This document shows, piece by piece, positions 10,600 through 21,506 of a stretch of DNA of 64,000 bases (its first letter is position 1; each line of letters begins with the position of its first letter). The stretch covers positions 18,807,934-18,871,933 of the forward strand of contig OX621252.1 of the NCBI GenBank assembly GCA_951640165.1, written 5' to 3'. Made by a program: the position numbers and the translations under genes. Below the pieces are notes generated by a model. It was not told where the DNA came from. It was given only the letters and a program-made list of their open reading frames with translations, and searched no databases. The stretch is from Pseudoips prasinana (taxonomy: Eukaryota; Arthropoda; Insecta; Lepidoptera; Nolidae).

Positions 10600-11080
10600 A
10601 AATTATCACCATCATCATCATATCAGACGATGTCCACAGCTTGACAAAGGCCTCCCCCAAAGATCGCCACAACTGCCGGTATTGCACTACCCGCAGCCCG
10701 CAAGCAGCGGCCTCCAGTGACCCTCACAAAATCATCGATCCATCTTGTACGAGGCCTGCCCTTGCTGCTTCTTCCGATTCGTGGAACAACTCGACAACCT
10801 TTCTGCCCCAAGGGTCCTCGAAGCTATGTACCCCACACACTACCAATTCAGCTAGGAAAGTCTCCGGGCTAAGTCGGTTACTTTGGTTCCCCTGCAGATT
10901 TCGACATTATGCTCAATTTCGCATGGAAACTCCAAGCATAGCTCTCTCCGTTGTTCTTTGGGTGACCTTGAGCCTTCTTATGACGCCCATAGTGAGCGAC
11001 CACGTCTGTGTTCCGTAAGTCGTCACTGGCAACACACATTTGACTTGAGACCCTGCGGGACGAGAAGATGTTACGTAGCT
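10600..11080 (-). pseudogene. RTE-clade LINE, 3' end of ORF2, decayed
   Basis: The minus strand encodes the C-terminal end typical of lepidopteran RTE polyproteins: an equivalent of SPKEQRRELCLEF, then TKVTDLARRLS, VVPRIGRSSKGRPRTRWIDD, FVRVTGG, and a degenerate version of the usual LWRSLGEAFVQQW ending. It closes at the 3' tail ATGATGATGATGG (about 10605-10620 on the plus strand as ATCATCATCAT). Several frame changes are present. 5' truncated, with no reverse-transcriptase core left. Confidence 0.75.
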
Positions 11081-11829
11081 TAATTTTAAATATCTAGGAT
11101 TAATATTACTAAAACATAAGGTATATTTTTGTTATATTATTATGCTCAAAACATCTCACATTTATATACTTACGTAGGTTCCCAAGTGACTTGTGATGAT
11201 TCGTCGACACCGATGATGATCACCGATTTTTGTTTAGTTCAAATCTCGAATTCTGCCTTTCAAAAGCAGCGGTTTATGGGTTAGGATTTGAATTGTTGTG
11301 GCTATTTGAATTGTTTTAAATATTTTAATAAATAATTAATACCTAGAAATGCATACGAACCACCATTTCATTATATTGCCTATTTTTTCTGTATAGATCA
11401 AAGCGCCACAAAAATTATACACGATCTACTGGACTTGGCAGTAACCCCACATCACTCGTAGCGTTTGCGCTAACCGCATTGAAATATTTATACATAATTT
11501 TGTTGGACGTTATATAGATGACACGAGAAAATGAGAGGAGTACCTACATATTGTTACGTAAGTTAAAATAATGAGAGAAGCTTTGTTACAATACAAGGAC
11601 GTACGATACGAAAAGGCCGGTAAAGTTCCTTTATTGGGGTTATATCATAAGCCCGTTCTTGAAGCGGCATATCATAAGCTATCGAATAAAAATCCTAACG
11701 AGCTTACTCTAAATAAAGTTGTAATAAGTTATATTAAACGTGTTTTACCTTCTTATAAAATACAATATCAAAATACTGAGAGCTTTATTTTGCATTACAA
11801 TAGCTTTTCTATTGCTAACATCTTATAAA
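11081..11829. other. No recognisable feature
   Basis: An 85-codon plus frame at 11571-11828 (basic, Leu/Lys-rich) is open but resembles nothing I know and ends in AT-rich sequence. I do not call it a gene. Confidence 0.4.
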
Positions 11830-12360
11830 ATGAAACAGAAAATCTAATGAACCCTCGAGTGTAGACAACCAATTTGATGTGGTCATTCGCAGGTATTGAA
11901 TTTGACATTCGTGGGTGACAGAACAGTACTGAGGTGATCTTATGCAATGCGACAGGAAAACATTTCCTCAGAAAACTCCCCGTGATAAATGCAGCAATGG
12001 ACACATCGTCTCTCCGCAGGGTAAGAAAATCAAGCCAAACAGTGAAAGCCCCATCGCCAACGATGATTCGAGCTGCAACGTTGATTGCGATTAAAAGGAA
12101 GAAGTTGATGCTGCATTTTCCCAGCCCCGAGGTGGTAGCAGTATTCCATTTGCGGTCTTATATTATTGGAGGCAATGAACCCAAGTGAAGTATCGCCTAG
12201 CTCTGCTAAGGACACTCAACTTTTTGAATACCAACTTGGCCTTCTCTTCCTGATGACTGGGATGTTTGCCGTCATTCTTGACGTCGACGCCAAGATTCCC
12301 AACACCCGGCCTGATGTCAAGAGGAGTGTTTCAAAAGTGAGGAGATATGATCTGCAGTAA
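11830..12360 (-). pseudogene. Jockey-like LINE fragment downstream of the RT domain
   Basis: Minus-strand translation gives pieces in the order seen in the C-terminal region of a common lepidopteran non-LTR retrotransposon: VLSRARRYFT, NIRPQMEYCYHLGAG, QHQLLPFNRNQR, YHGEFSEEMF. They are scattered over different frames with several stops. There is no catalytic RT core. This is an old 5'-truncated relic. Confidence 0.6.
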
Positions 12361-13189
12361 AGGCAAAAGCCTTTTTCTTTAAGGGTAACTTAACTAAATT
12401 GATATGTCCCCAGTTCAAGACATGGTCTTAAGATGTGTCGATTTTACACAAGATCGTTCCGAGTCTCAAAGTCATATAAATATGTTGGGTATGTATGTGT
12501 ATTCGTTAAAATTATCTTCTTCTCAACATAATGAAAGCCTAATTTTAATATTACATAACGACGAGCAAAAAGAGTAGGCAAACAAAATCAGAGGCTTCAA
12601 TAGCAACGCATTAATTCACACTTGACACAATTTCTTTTAACCCAATTCGTCAATTCAACACGCAAACGTAAAACATTTTTGTATCGATTGTACAATTTCT
12701 ATAGAGCTAATGACGAATAGATACAGCTAAAGCCGTGTACAGTCCTCTTGTTTACATCCCTTGATGTGCAAATCGAATTATCACTACCGGCGGACTGGGT
12801 TCGAATGTTAATTGTACGTTCAAATAATCATTATGGGGGACAGTATTTACTGAACAGATTCGAAAACATTCTGCCGTCACACAATTTTGTATTTATACTA
12901 CGCAGTACAAAGATTTGTAAATCGACTTTATTCTATTTGTGAAACGTAATTTGTATTCGGACGTTTTCGCGAATAAAATTAGATCTCTCATAATCTTATT
13001 CGTGCCAATTTCTTTTCATTTGGCAAATTCACCTAAAGTTGTTTACTGTGACGGGTCTTCATTTGCTAAGGCCTCACCTCTCGTTAGACGGGGAAACATC
13101 GCATTTGTAAAGATAAACCTTATTTGTTCGCTCTCAAATGTTGTACTTTACTGATGTTTTTAAAGTGGTTAATTTAGACAGTTATATTG
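12361..13189. other. No recognisable feature
   Basis: AT-rich spacer between two LINE relics. Frames of 64-71 codons show no motif. Confidence 0.45.
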
Positions 13190-13850
13190 CACAGTCTTTG
13201 TAAAAAGTGTCTACGGTACTTCTTCTGGTGCCTGATGAGAGGAGCCCCAGGAATATGGGTATACTGCTCCCCCTTTTTGCACCCTGTCCCAGATGGTTGG
13301 GACACGTACCCTGGGAAGGCTCTGGATTCCCCCCCTATTGCCGACTCATACCAGTCCGGCACAGCGACTGTGCCACAAACAGATCGCCATCTTTCAAGAG
13401 CTGTTTGCACGTGGCGGCAGTAGAGGAGACTTCTTATACTGCTACCGCAGCACCGCACCGAAGAAGTAGGGCTATCGGTTACCGCTGCTACCTCGACGCC
13501 TCCGCCGCTTATTATATGCGTATAATAAGCGGCGGCCTCCTTCTGGAGCACGACTACCTCACAGTAGGAGACATTTGGTGGAGTTACCCGCCAGCATCGC
13601 GCCTACGATTACTGGTGGTGACAGATTCCGTCTCATCTTTGCGACTAGGACTATCCTCTCGGCTTCCCAGATTGGACACTTGGCGTGTGTGTGCTTACTC
13701 GCTTGCAGTCCAGGTCGCTCCCGCAATATTGACAATGTGTCGTCGCTTCTCGGCCTATCCGGCACAGATACTCACCGAAAGATCCGGCAAGTATCTGAGT
13801 CAGTCTGTAGGTGACGTAACCGCCCTTCCTTCCCACCCAGGCCTCTAGGT
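13190..13850 (-). pseudogene. R1-clade LINE, C-terminal zinc-knuckle region and 3' UTR, decayed
   Basis: The minus strand from about 13840 reads YVTYRLTQILAG, FGEYLCRIGREATTHCQYCG, then HTHAKCPIWEAERIVL and IVGAMLAG after a frame change. This is the hallmark end of R1-type ORF2, with a C-x2-C...H-x4-C zinc knuckle. The sequence below 13500 fits its GC-rich 3' region. A perfect 15-bp inverted repeat with a 4-nt loop (13502-13535) lies at the boundary. The long plus-strand open frame here (13207-13848) is an antisense shadow of this GC-rich relic. Confidence 0.75.
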
Positions 13851-15296
13851 GAGGCCGGATAGCAGGGTCGCGACGGCGCGTTCAATATTGCTCAGTTTAA
13901 TATTGACCAAAGCGTCTAGCATCAACAGCTTTTAAACATATAGACCAGTAGTTTTATTTCATCGTATAGGCTGTAGTTATCCAAGTATCAGATTATTAAA
14001 ACCACCTTTTAGGCCTCTGACATGGCTAACGACTGTTGTTTAATAACTACAACCGGAGACTATAGCTTGAAGTACCCACCAAAGTATGGAGGCGCTAACT
14101 AATGATACCACATTAGCCCATCTATGTACTGACAACTTAATCTCGCCAATTGTTGATGGACCAGTGACAGTAACTACAAGCGCATCAAACACTGCATTGA
14201 AATGAGTCCACCCGTTCAAAAGCTACAATGTCGCAGACTTACAAATACATAGACTAGGCTTCACCCCTTCTTTGTGTGGCGGGTTATACATTGAAAGTAG
14301 TTGTTCAATACATAAATTGCTACAGTAAATAATTTACTGCTCAAACGGTATCCCTGTGGAATCTTATCCCGCAGACAAGACGTGCCTTATCCCTAGGTTC
14401 ATTTGAAACCCGTTAAAAAATCATAATGTATTTTCGAGAACATATACGTTGAACCACTATTAGTCTTTTGGGATAAATTTAATATCTCTGATTTGAATAA
14501 ATAAAGTAACGTTTGATACGGGCACTCAAAACCGTTCTATATTCTATGGTCCAGACATTTATTAAAATCTAACGAGCTTTTGAAGCTAGCGAGTAGGTAT
14601 CCTAAAGGACTCAGCGGTGGTTAATCGAATATGTATCTGATGGTACATATAATCGTTATCTTATGAAAGAGTTTTATCTTTTTTATTTTCCACATTTTAT
14701 AGGTATTTTAGAGTTTCTCCTCGAGATCGCAAGCACTACTGCCAACTGTACACTGGATGTGACTGTATGATTTATGGAAAAATCTGCTGATCTGCCCCGC
14801 TTCCAAATTAATATTTAAGCTTGATGCCGATTATGTACTGTATTCTATCGCCTGTCGTGTTTGGCTGACAACGCACCCTAACTGAGGCACTGCTTCCATC
14901 TCATAGAATACTTGCATGCGGTTATAAGCACTGTAACTGTGTAGGTAAGGTTTCCAGGGCTGACTGGGAGAGGCGGATAGCAGTAGCAAAGCATGAATGA
15001 CCCTAGCATTTCAAGCGTTTATAGGCTATGGTAGCCTTGCCATTAGGCTAGCCGTACGTTTTATTTTATAATGAAAACAATGTATAAATTTATATTTGTA
15101 TTTATGGAAACATTTGCACAGTTGTTACATATTCAACTAAGTACACATTACAAGAACATCACAAGCAAACATTTTTACTCCTAAGATAAAATAATATCGA
15201 TATGTCGTGTATGTATATTTCCACAATAAATCAAATAAGGGTAACTAATATAAAATTTAGTATTGTTTTCTGTTGATTTATTCCTACCATAAACAG
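13851..15296. other. No recognisable feature
   Basis: 1.4 kb without long frames. It adjoins the 5' side of the R1 relic, but I could not read further R1 protein in it. Confidence 0.4.
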
Positions 15297-15705
15297 ACTG
15301 CCTCGTTGGTCTAGCGGTAGCGTGTTCAACTGCAGATAATGAAGTCCTGGGTTCAAATCCCGGGTCGGGCCAAAAAGTGATATTTGGGATTTTTCCGTAA
15401 AAAGAAATTTCTCAGTATCAGCCCGAAGTCTGGAAGTTGGCGGTATTACACCCCCGTGCCTCGGAGAGCACGTAAAGCCGTCGGTCCTGTACCTTAACTC
15501 TTTCCGGTCGTGTCGCTAGGCGTCCCATCGGATTATGAGAGTGATGGAATAGAAAGTTCCCCTGTGTTTGCGCACACACTTGTGCACTATAATATGTCCT
15601 GCGCAATTGGCTAGTCTCAATTAAGACTGGCCGCCGTGGCCGAAATTCGGTCAGGGGGACACAATCGAACACGGGACTGCAGTGTCTGCCTTTAAACATT
15701 TAACC
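15297..15705 (+). repeat. tRNA-derived SINE (family S2), complete-looking copy
   Basis: The head GTTGGTCTAGCGGTAGCGTG is an A box and GGTTCAAATCCCGGG a B box, giving an internal pol III promoter. The body of about 300 bp contains GCCCGAAGTCTGGAAGTTGG and GGCCGCCGTGGCCGAAATT. The same order, inverted, is present at 61925-62285, and a rearranged piece lies at 28345-28540. The head cannot form a proper acceptor stem with its 3' side, so it is not a tRNA gene. Confidence 0.82.
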
Positions 15706-16034
15706 GAGATGACGGAAAAGGAAACAATTAATTGAGAGGGTACTGAGTATAGTAATTACACAGTCGTACAATGTTGAAGAACTACTTTAAGAGGCACAAA
15801 CCGCATTAACAGCTCAGGAAAACCCAATTTTACCATTTCACGCAATTACTTCCTGTAAATACTTAGAAGTAAGGATCAAAATAGATTGAAAAGCAAACTC
15901 AATATTTAATGTTTTATTGCATTCCACAATGTCAATTAGGTGTAACATGGCATCATTATGCACCCTGTTGGGCACAGCAAATGTAGAAAGGGCTTTTGTT
16001 AAAGATATTCAATTCAATCATAACTTATCGCAAC
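15706..16034. other. Unassigned; weak coding-like traces
   Basis: Between a SINE and a LINE. A plus-strand reading around 15835-15880 gives CKYLEVRIKID, loosely like the post-RT region of another LINE, but stops on both sides prevent a call. Confidence 0.25.
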
Positions 16035-17065
16035 TTCAATCATGACAGCTGCCTTTCCTGGGGCCCTCAGCTACAAAATGTCAGTCGGAAAATTTTTGCA
16101 TCAATTGGATCCTTGAGAAGACTTCGTAACTTCCTCCCAACTATCACCAAAATTACGCTTGCTCAATCCCGTCTTCTCCCATTACTAGATTACGCAGATG
16201 TCAGCTATCTTGATCTTACAGAGGCCCAACTTGAAAAACTTGAGCGTCTCCAGAACGTCTGCATAAGATTCATATTTGGTCTTCGCGAATATGATCATAT
16301 CACTGAATTTTGTAACAAGCTCAAGTGGCTACCCATTCGTTTTCGCCGGAATGCCCATATTCTCTCACTTCTATACAATGTTTTGTTTACTCCTTCAACT
16401 CCCTCTTACCTCAAAGAACGCTTTTCACTCCTTTATGAATCACATTCGAAACTTCTGAGATCATCGAATAATTTAAAATTAACAATGCCAGCACATTCCA
16501 CAATCTTTCTGGACAAATCGTTTGCTGTGCAAGGAGCTCGCCTGTGGAATGCATTGCCATTGTCAGTACGCCAAGCTCAATCTCTACGCAACTTTCAGAG
16601 TCTAGTAAAAGATCACTACTTGTCGCTACAAAAAGGTACGACATAATTTACTCTCGACTAGTTTATGGAACTTCAGCAACAGCTCCTACTTTAGTTTTGC
16701 TTTATGATAAGAATTTTATGTATGTATTTATTTATTTATGAAATATAAGTATATATTATGCGTGTATATAATATAGTATGTAGGTTAATATATAATATAT
16801 ATGTAATTTATCTTATATGACGTAGAAAACTCTCTGTTTTTGTAATGATACCAGTGCGTATCATTTCTATACTTATGTACACTTACAACTACCCTATCTC
16901 TATTACTCCATACTCCAATCCCTGCCTAGGTTGCCTGGAAGAGATCACATTTAGTGATAAGGCCGCCAATTGTACCATTTTTTAAATGTATGTTATTGTA
17001 TTTTTGTATCCTGTAATGTTTTGGTGTACAATAAAGAGTTATCTTATCTTATCTTATCTTATACA
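16035..17065 (+). pseudogene. CR1/Jockey-group LINE, C-terminal region and 3' tail
   Basis: Residues from about 16050 to 16644 (SW...NVSRKIFASIGSLRRL, LDYADVSYLDLTE, KLERLQNVCIRFIFG, LKWLPIRFRRNA, PSYLKERFS, WNALPLSVR) align in order with the C-terminal half of the LINE at 45191-46885, but the reverse-transcriptase domain is absent, so the copy is 5' truncated. After the stop there is about 400 bp of 3' UTR with CAATAAAG near 17030, ending in (TTATC)n at about 17037-17063, a typical LINE 3'-terminal microsatellite. The post-RT frame is undamaged. Confidence 0.8.
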
Positions 17066-17081
17066 CTTACATACATTCGTG

Positions 17082-17420
17082 GGACATTATTCACACACGG
17101 CCATCTGATGACGCCATGCGCCAGCACATCAAGCTAACGCAATCTGTCAATTGAAAGTGAACCTTATGCTTATGTGATAAAGTAGAAAATCTATAAAAGA
17201 AATTTGACAGAATGGGGTAGCTTGATGTGCTGGCGTCTGTACTATGGAAACCACTATCTGGATTCCATTGATATATTACATAAAGCTACTTTTCTTTTGT
17301 TAAAGTATACTTAAATAGATAAATACACCCAGACTAAGTACAAACAGACATATTCATAGACACAAATATTTTGTCCTGGGTGGAAATCGAACCCACGACC
17401 TGCGGCGTGAAAGGCACTTG
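17082..17420 (-). repeat. SINE S1 copy carrying a CAGACGCC MITE
   Basis: The tail end (GGGACATTATTCACACACGG) is at 17092 and the tRNA-like head with the inverted B box ATCGAACCCACGACC is at about 17385. Between ATCTGAT and ACTATGGAAACC, where the reference copy has about 20 bp, a MITE is present and part of the SINE is missing. Confidence 0.8.
17113..17239. mobile_element. CAGACGCC MITE inside SINE S1
   Basis: The right end is intact (AGCTTGATGTGCTGGCGTCTG then TA). The left end is damaged (GACGCCATGCGCCAGCACATC). Inner sequence AAATTTGACAGAATGGGGTA matches the other copies. It occupies the same TA of the SINE as the copy at 35482-35574. Confidence 0.75.
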
Positions 17421-20400
17421 TATCTACAATAAAAGCGTATGAAGGTTCAAGCTACACACACTACATTTTCAGGCAACTTTCTAAACGAACGTTTTAAATA
17501 GATCATTTTAAATTTTGTTACATATTTACACAGATGACAAGAGGCCTCCTACGACCTTCTCCGCGTGATCTCCCTTTATTCATCCATAACTCGGCCTCGT
17601 CCCAATAATTTTCACACGTAAATAAAGCAGTTAATATTGTTCTATTATTGTATTTTTTTATATATAACGCACATACTCAACAAACCCCTCTATTGCGTGG
17701 GTCTCCCATGCAATTTACGGACACAGATCAGACCTATTCTAAATAACAATTATATTTCATACAAAATAGTTGTCCCGTTATCATCATCATACTAGTCGAA
17801 AGACGCTACAAAAAAACAAAAAACAAAGACCTCCACGATTTTTTTCAAATGAGCGTATAAACATGGACACATTTAAGTCGCTTAATAGCTTTGTGTTAAT
17901 AAAAGTCGCACCTATGAAATGTCAGGTACAAATATACTGTTGCGTATATTTTATTGCCAACATCATCGTATATAAATCAACAAGGATCCAGTTTTATATT
18001 TAGATTTAAGGTTCAGATTTCCTAGTATGCAATAAAATGTTATTTATTCTTCTTTGTCTTGCTGCTGCACTGAAACTGTTAGATACCCACACATAAATTG
18101 TGTAGATACGTTGGGACTTGTTAACTTTGTTGGTTCCATCGTGCACTGTGATGAAAGTAAGTTAATTAAACCCTCCCCAAACACAGGAAGAAAGGTAGAA
18201 CAGGTCCCTCTTAAACTAATCGAATTTAGTGCAAATCTAGTGACGTTAGCAAAGATTATCCTTAGTAAAGCGTACACTAATTACTTCGCTCGACATCGGG
18301 TGGGATTAACCTCCTTAGCCACTTAACTAAGAGGGTAATATGTCGACAAAATAAACGGCAATCCAGTGCGATTCGTCTCCCCAATCTAGTTTGCTAAGAC
18401 GATAAAGTGACCAAACAGCTAACGAATCCCGAGATCTACGATAATTTCTATTTACCGCGATAACTACACGAGTTCCTAGTCTTGGCGGATTTTGATTTGG
18501 TAGAACAGTAAGTTGACGATTCAGTAATGGTAATGGAACGCAACAGTGGCAACATTTTCGGATGGAATTGCTGTCTTGAATGATGGGTTTTTGGTGCGGA
18601 TCGCAACAGGCATCGGCAACCTGGCCCTATCACTCGATACCATGCTTGATATATACATGCTAATACACGTGTTGTTCAGTTTGAAAGTTTGGAGTTTGAA
18701 ATGTTGGATCGTTACACTGTATGGTCTGACAGGGCTAGAATATACCATACAACTTGTTTGACTTTTAACGTGATCAGAGGAATAGCCTTTTCTACGGCTA
18801 TACACTGATTTGATAGTTGATGAGTGACCTAAGGAACGTGGCTACAATCACTAGTTCTGTGGAATACGTCAATGCCTTTTATAATATTTAGGTTTTCCAA
18901 ACATCTCATAGGTATAGGTCAATTTGTTTTGTTTTATTTGAATTTTATATTATTTTAATGAAGATTCTAAGTTTATCATTCAATATGCCATGATAACAGT
19001 TGCCATGTTTATTGAATTGTGTGTAAAGCACACATTAAACACACATCATTGTATCTTCGTTTCAATTTAATTGATTATATGAAATAAAATTAATAGATAG
19101 TTTTCATTTCACAAAATGATTTAATGCAAACTAATAAAATAATCATATTGAGTAATTCCAAACAATGAATGCGTTCTTAAATTTGAAGATTTTTAAATCT
19201 TTTCATCTTTTTTAACTGAATTAAAAAATGTTTTACATTTATCTATAAATCCTTGCCAAACGTTGAAGTTTGATGGCGATACACGGTTTATTTAAAACTT
19301 ACTTAACGAATGTAGCTAATTCTAAAAAATAAATCCTATAACATGATTCACTTAATTTGTCCGTCAGTCTGAAAACTGGAGCAAATCCTTTGTTAACACG
19401 AAAACTCCCTCACAAGCGAAAAGCGCAACGTGCGCTGAGTAAGTTGTGAATAAGTGTAATAAATATATCATAATTTGTGGGCACCGGGAGACGCTAGTGT
19501 TGTTCTTGTGGCTCATTTGCAACGTCTCGCAATGAGTGATCGGCACGAGGCAGGAAGCCTCGCCTCGAGGAGACGCCATGCTATTATCTGCACAGTTAAT
19601 GCCTTTTGTTGGCGCTCTATTCACATCGGAATAATTAATAACGGCCGCAATTGTGCCCGTGGCAACCCCAGCGGTCGAAGCTCCTAGATTACGTTAATGT
19701 TGATTTCTTAAACGTTTCTTTAATTCTATTGTCGGAACAATAGAATCTTCGCTTTAGGTGTGAATAAAGCGGTAGGGAAGAAAATTTGATACGGGTAGGC
19801 GCGATAAGCCTCGGTGATAATCTTATTGCTATTTTATTATATTATATTGCTATTGTATCGGATTTATAAAAATGAGAACAATGATCTTGTCTCAGACGGC
19901 TATAAGTGTACATGTTTTGTAACAAGTCAAGTAATAAATTGTATTTTGGAACAATACAATCGATGCCAGTAACATAGACGCAACTCGAAGTTGTACGTCA
20001 GCGCCACCGGTGAAGGGCGCACAAATGTAAATTCCGAGAAATAAATCGGCGACAGCGATACCTATCACCAAACTCCGCAAGAATTGAGGAAAAAGATCCA
20101 TTTAAATGTAGATTGTCTTCGGTAATACTTCCATTTGTTTTTGTCTCGGAAGCCACCTCTGAGATACGACTCTAACCCGAAAGCAGTTTCGTGGTCTCAT
20201 ACGACAAGCGCCACACTCAGATATATTCCTCTTTTTATTCGCTTACTTCCCCTCGGACTCATAACGTAAAATCTGAACCGACTCGGCGACGTTTTCATTG
20301 TAACAGCCAAGAAAAAGAAATAACGACATGATTGAACTTTACGAATTGACGTAAACGATTTGATTTGCTTCGCTAAACGTCTCTCACCAATAAAAAAGTT

Positions 20401-20729
20401 CTAACTCATAAAAACTGAAATAGGGAATGGCAGGTACGTAGGTAGGTCGTAAAAACTATAACATTAAAGTTAAGAATCAATTTGTTTCACATATGTACGC
20501 ATTGTACACCTATGTTGTACTGAGATGTTCTGTAATGCGTGTGTGAATAGACCATTATGTCCCCGATGGCTTTTTAAAAAGCTTTTAGGCACACATTTTT
20601 GAAGAAGGTTCGTTACCCGAAGACAAAAGGGGACTGATAGAAATACAAAACTTACATCGTTACATTATTCGACGATGCATGTCTGAAAACCTTATTTCCC
20701 TGCTAATGGATGTTTGGATGACGAAGTAA
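17421..20729. other. Unassigned 3.3-kb stretch with two patches worth a search
   Basis: No repeat from elsewhere in the window occurs here. Two patches are GC-richer than the surroundings: 18050-18330 and 19470-19690. A minus frame at 19892-20101 encodes two hydrophobic stretches, one with the string AVADLFLGIYI, which resembles the second membrane segment of class A GPCRs. Splice signals are not convincing, so no gene is called. Confidence 0.3.
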
Positions 20730-20900
20730 ACCGATGTGTTGTGGGTTCAATCCTTGCACGAAACGCCTAGTTTATAACTCACAACTAAATAGTATCGTTT
20801 ATATGTTGTTTTTGCTGCTGTTTTTGTTGCTGTGTGGTGACGGCATAGAATATCATCGCCCCATCTCATCCCGTGGGGGCGTAAAAATTTTGTGGCATAT
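20730..20900. repeat. Fragment of the CCCGTGGG dispersed repeat
   Basis: GTGTGGTGACGGCATAGAAT and CCCCATCTCATCCCGTGGG match the block at 43895-44110 and, inverted, those near 42700 and 58510. It is immediately followed by a CAGACGCC MITE. Confidence 0.5.
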
Positions 20901-20908
20901 CCCTTGTA

Positions 20909-21047
20909 CAGACGCCAGCACATCAAGCTACTCCAATCTGTCAAATTTCTTTTATCGATTTTCAACGTTGTAATATTACCATAAGGTTCACTTTCACTTG
21001 GGGAAATTTGACAGAATGGGGTAGCTTGATGTGCAGGCTGGCGTCTG
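20909..21047. mobile_element. CAGACGCC MITE, full copy
   Basis: 139 bp flanked by TA on both sides (20907-20908 and 21048-21049). The terminal inverted repeats run about 40 bp (CAGACGCCAGCACATCAAGC onward through CTGTCAAATTT), with a short non-paired middle. TA target duplication plus long TIRs point to mobilisation by a Tc1/mariner-type transposase. No such transposase with these ends is in the window. Confidence 0.82.
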
Positions 21048-21104
21048 TACATGGGCTAACATGATGTTATATTATTTTAAACACTTAACATGGGTAAGGC
21101 TCCA

Positions 21105-21200
21105 CTATAAATAAATAATAAATAAATAAATAAAAAAGGTTTTTATTCACGTAGACTTTAAAAAAGCGCTTGTAAATAGTCAGAACATGTTTGTAGTAAT
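21105..21200 (-). repeat. (TAAA)n and 3'-end repeat 'CATGTTCTGACTATTTACAAG'
   Basis: A TAAA microsatellite adjoins an inverted copy of the stretch TTCTGACTATTTACAAG...AAAGTCTACGTGAATAAA, also present at 38625-38685 and 39890-39955 on the plus strand. The ending AATAAA followed by A/T-rich repeats suggests the 3' end of an unidentified retroelement. Confidence 0.55.
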
Positions 21201-21506
21201 ATAGTTGTATACATTAGATATTATTTCTAGTAACATAGATATTTAGGTACATCTTGTATGAGTAAGTAAGTAGGTAAGTATTTATTTCGCTTAAAAACGT
21301 GGTACATACAGGATGTTTACATAAGGTTTAAGTTCACACATTTTGTCTACAGAGACATGCGAATATATATTTTTCATGTAGTCTTAATAGCTATAGAATT
21401 AATTATTGTAATATAATCTAATACATAATAATAAGAAAAGACCATCATAGTATTATAAAAATAAATAATCAATAATCAGAATATGTCAATAATTATAATT
21501 ATGAAT

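Noticed and set aside
11571..11828. 85-codon basic frame as a host gene
   Set aside because: No similarity I can recall, no upstream signals and no continuation by plausible splice sites.
13207..13848. 213-codon plus-strand open frame
   Set aside because: It lies antisense to a readable R1-type C-terminus, spans a palindrome and has no family resemblance; GC-rich relic DNA gives long chance frames.
15297..15372. tRNA-like sequence with good A and B boxes
   Set aside because: The acceptor stem does not pair properly, and the same head with a 300-bp body recurs at 61925-62285, so it is a SINE head.
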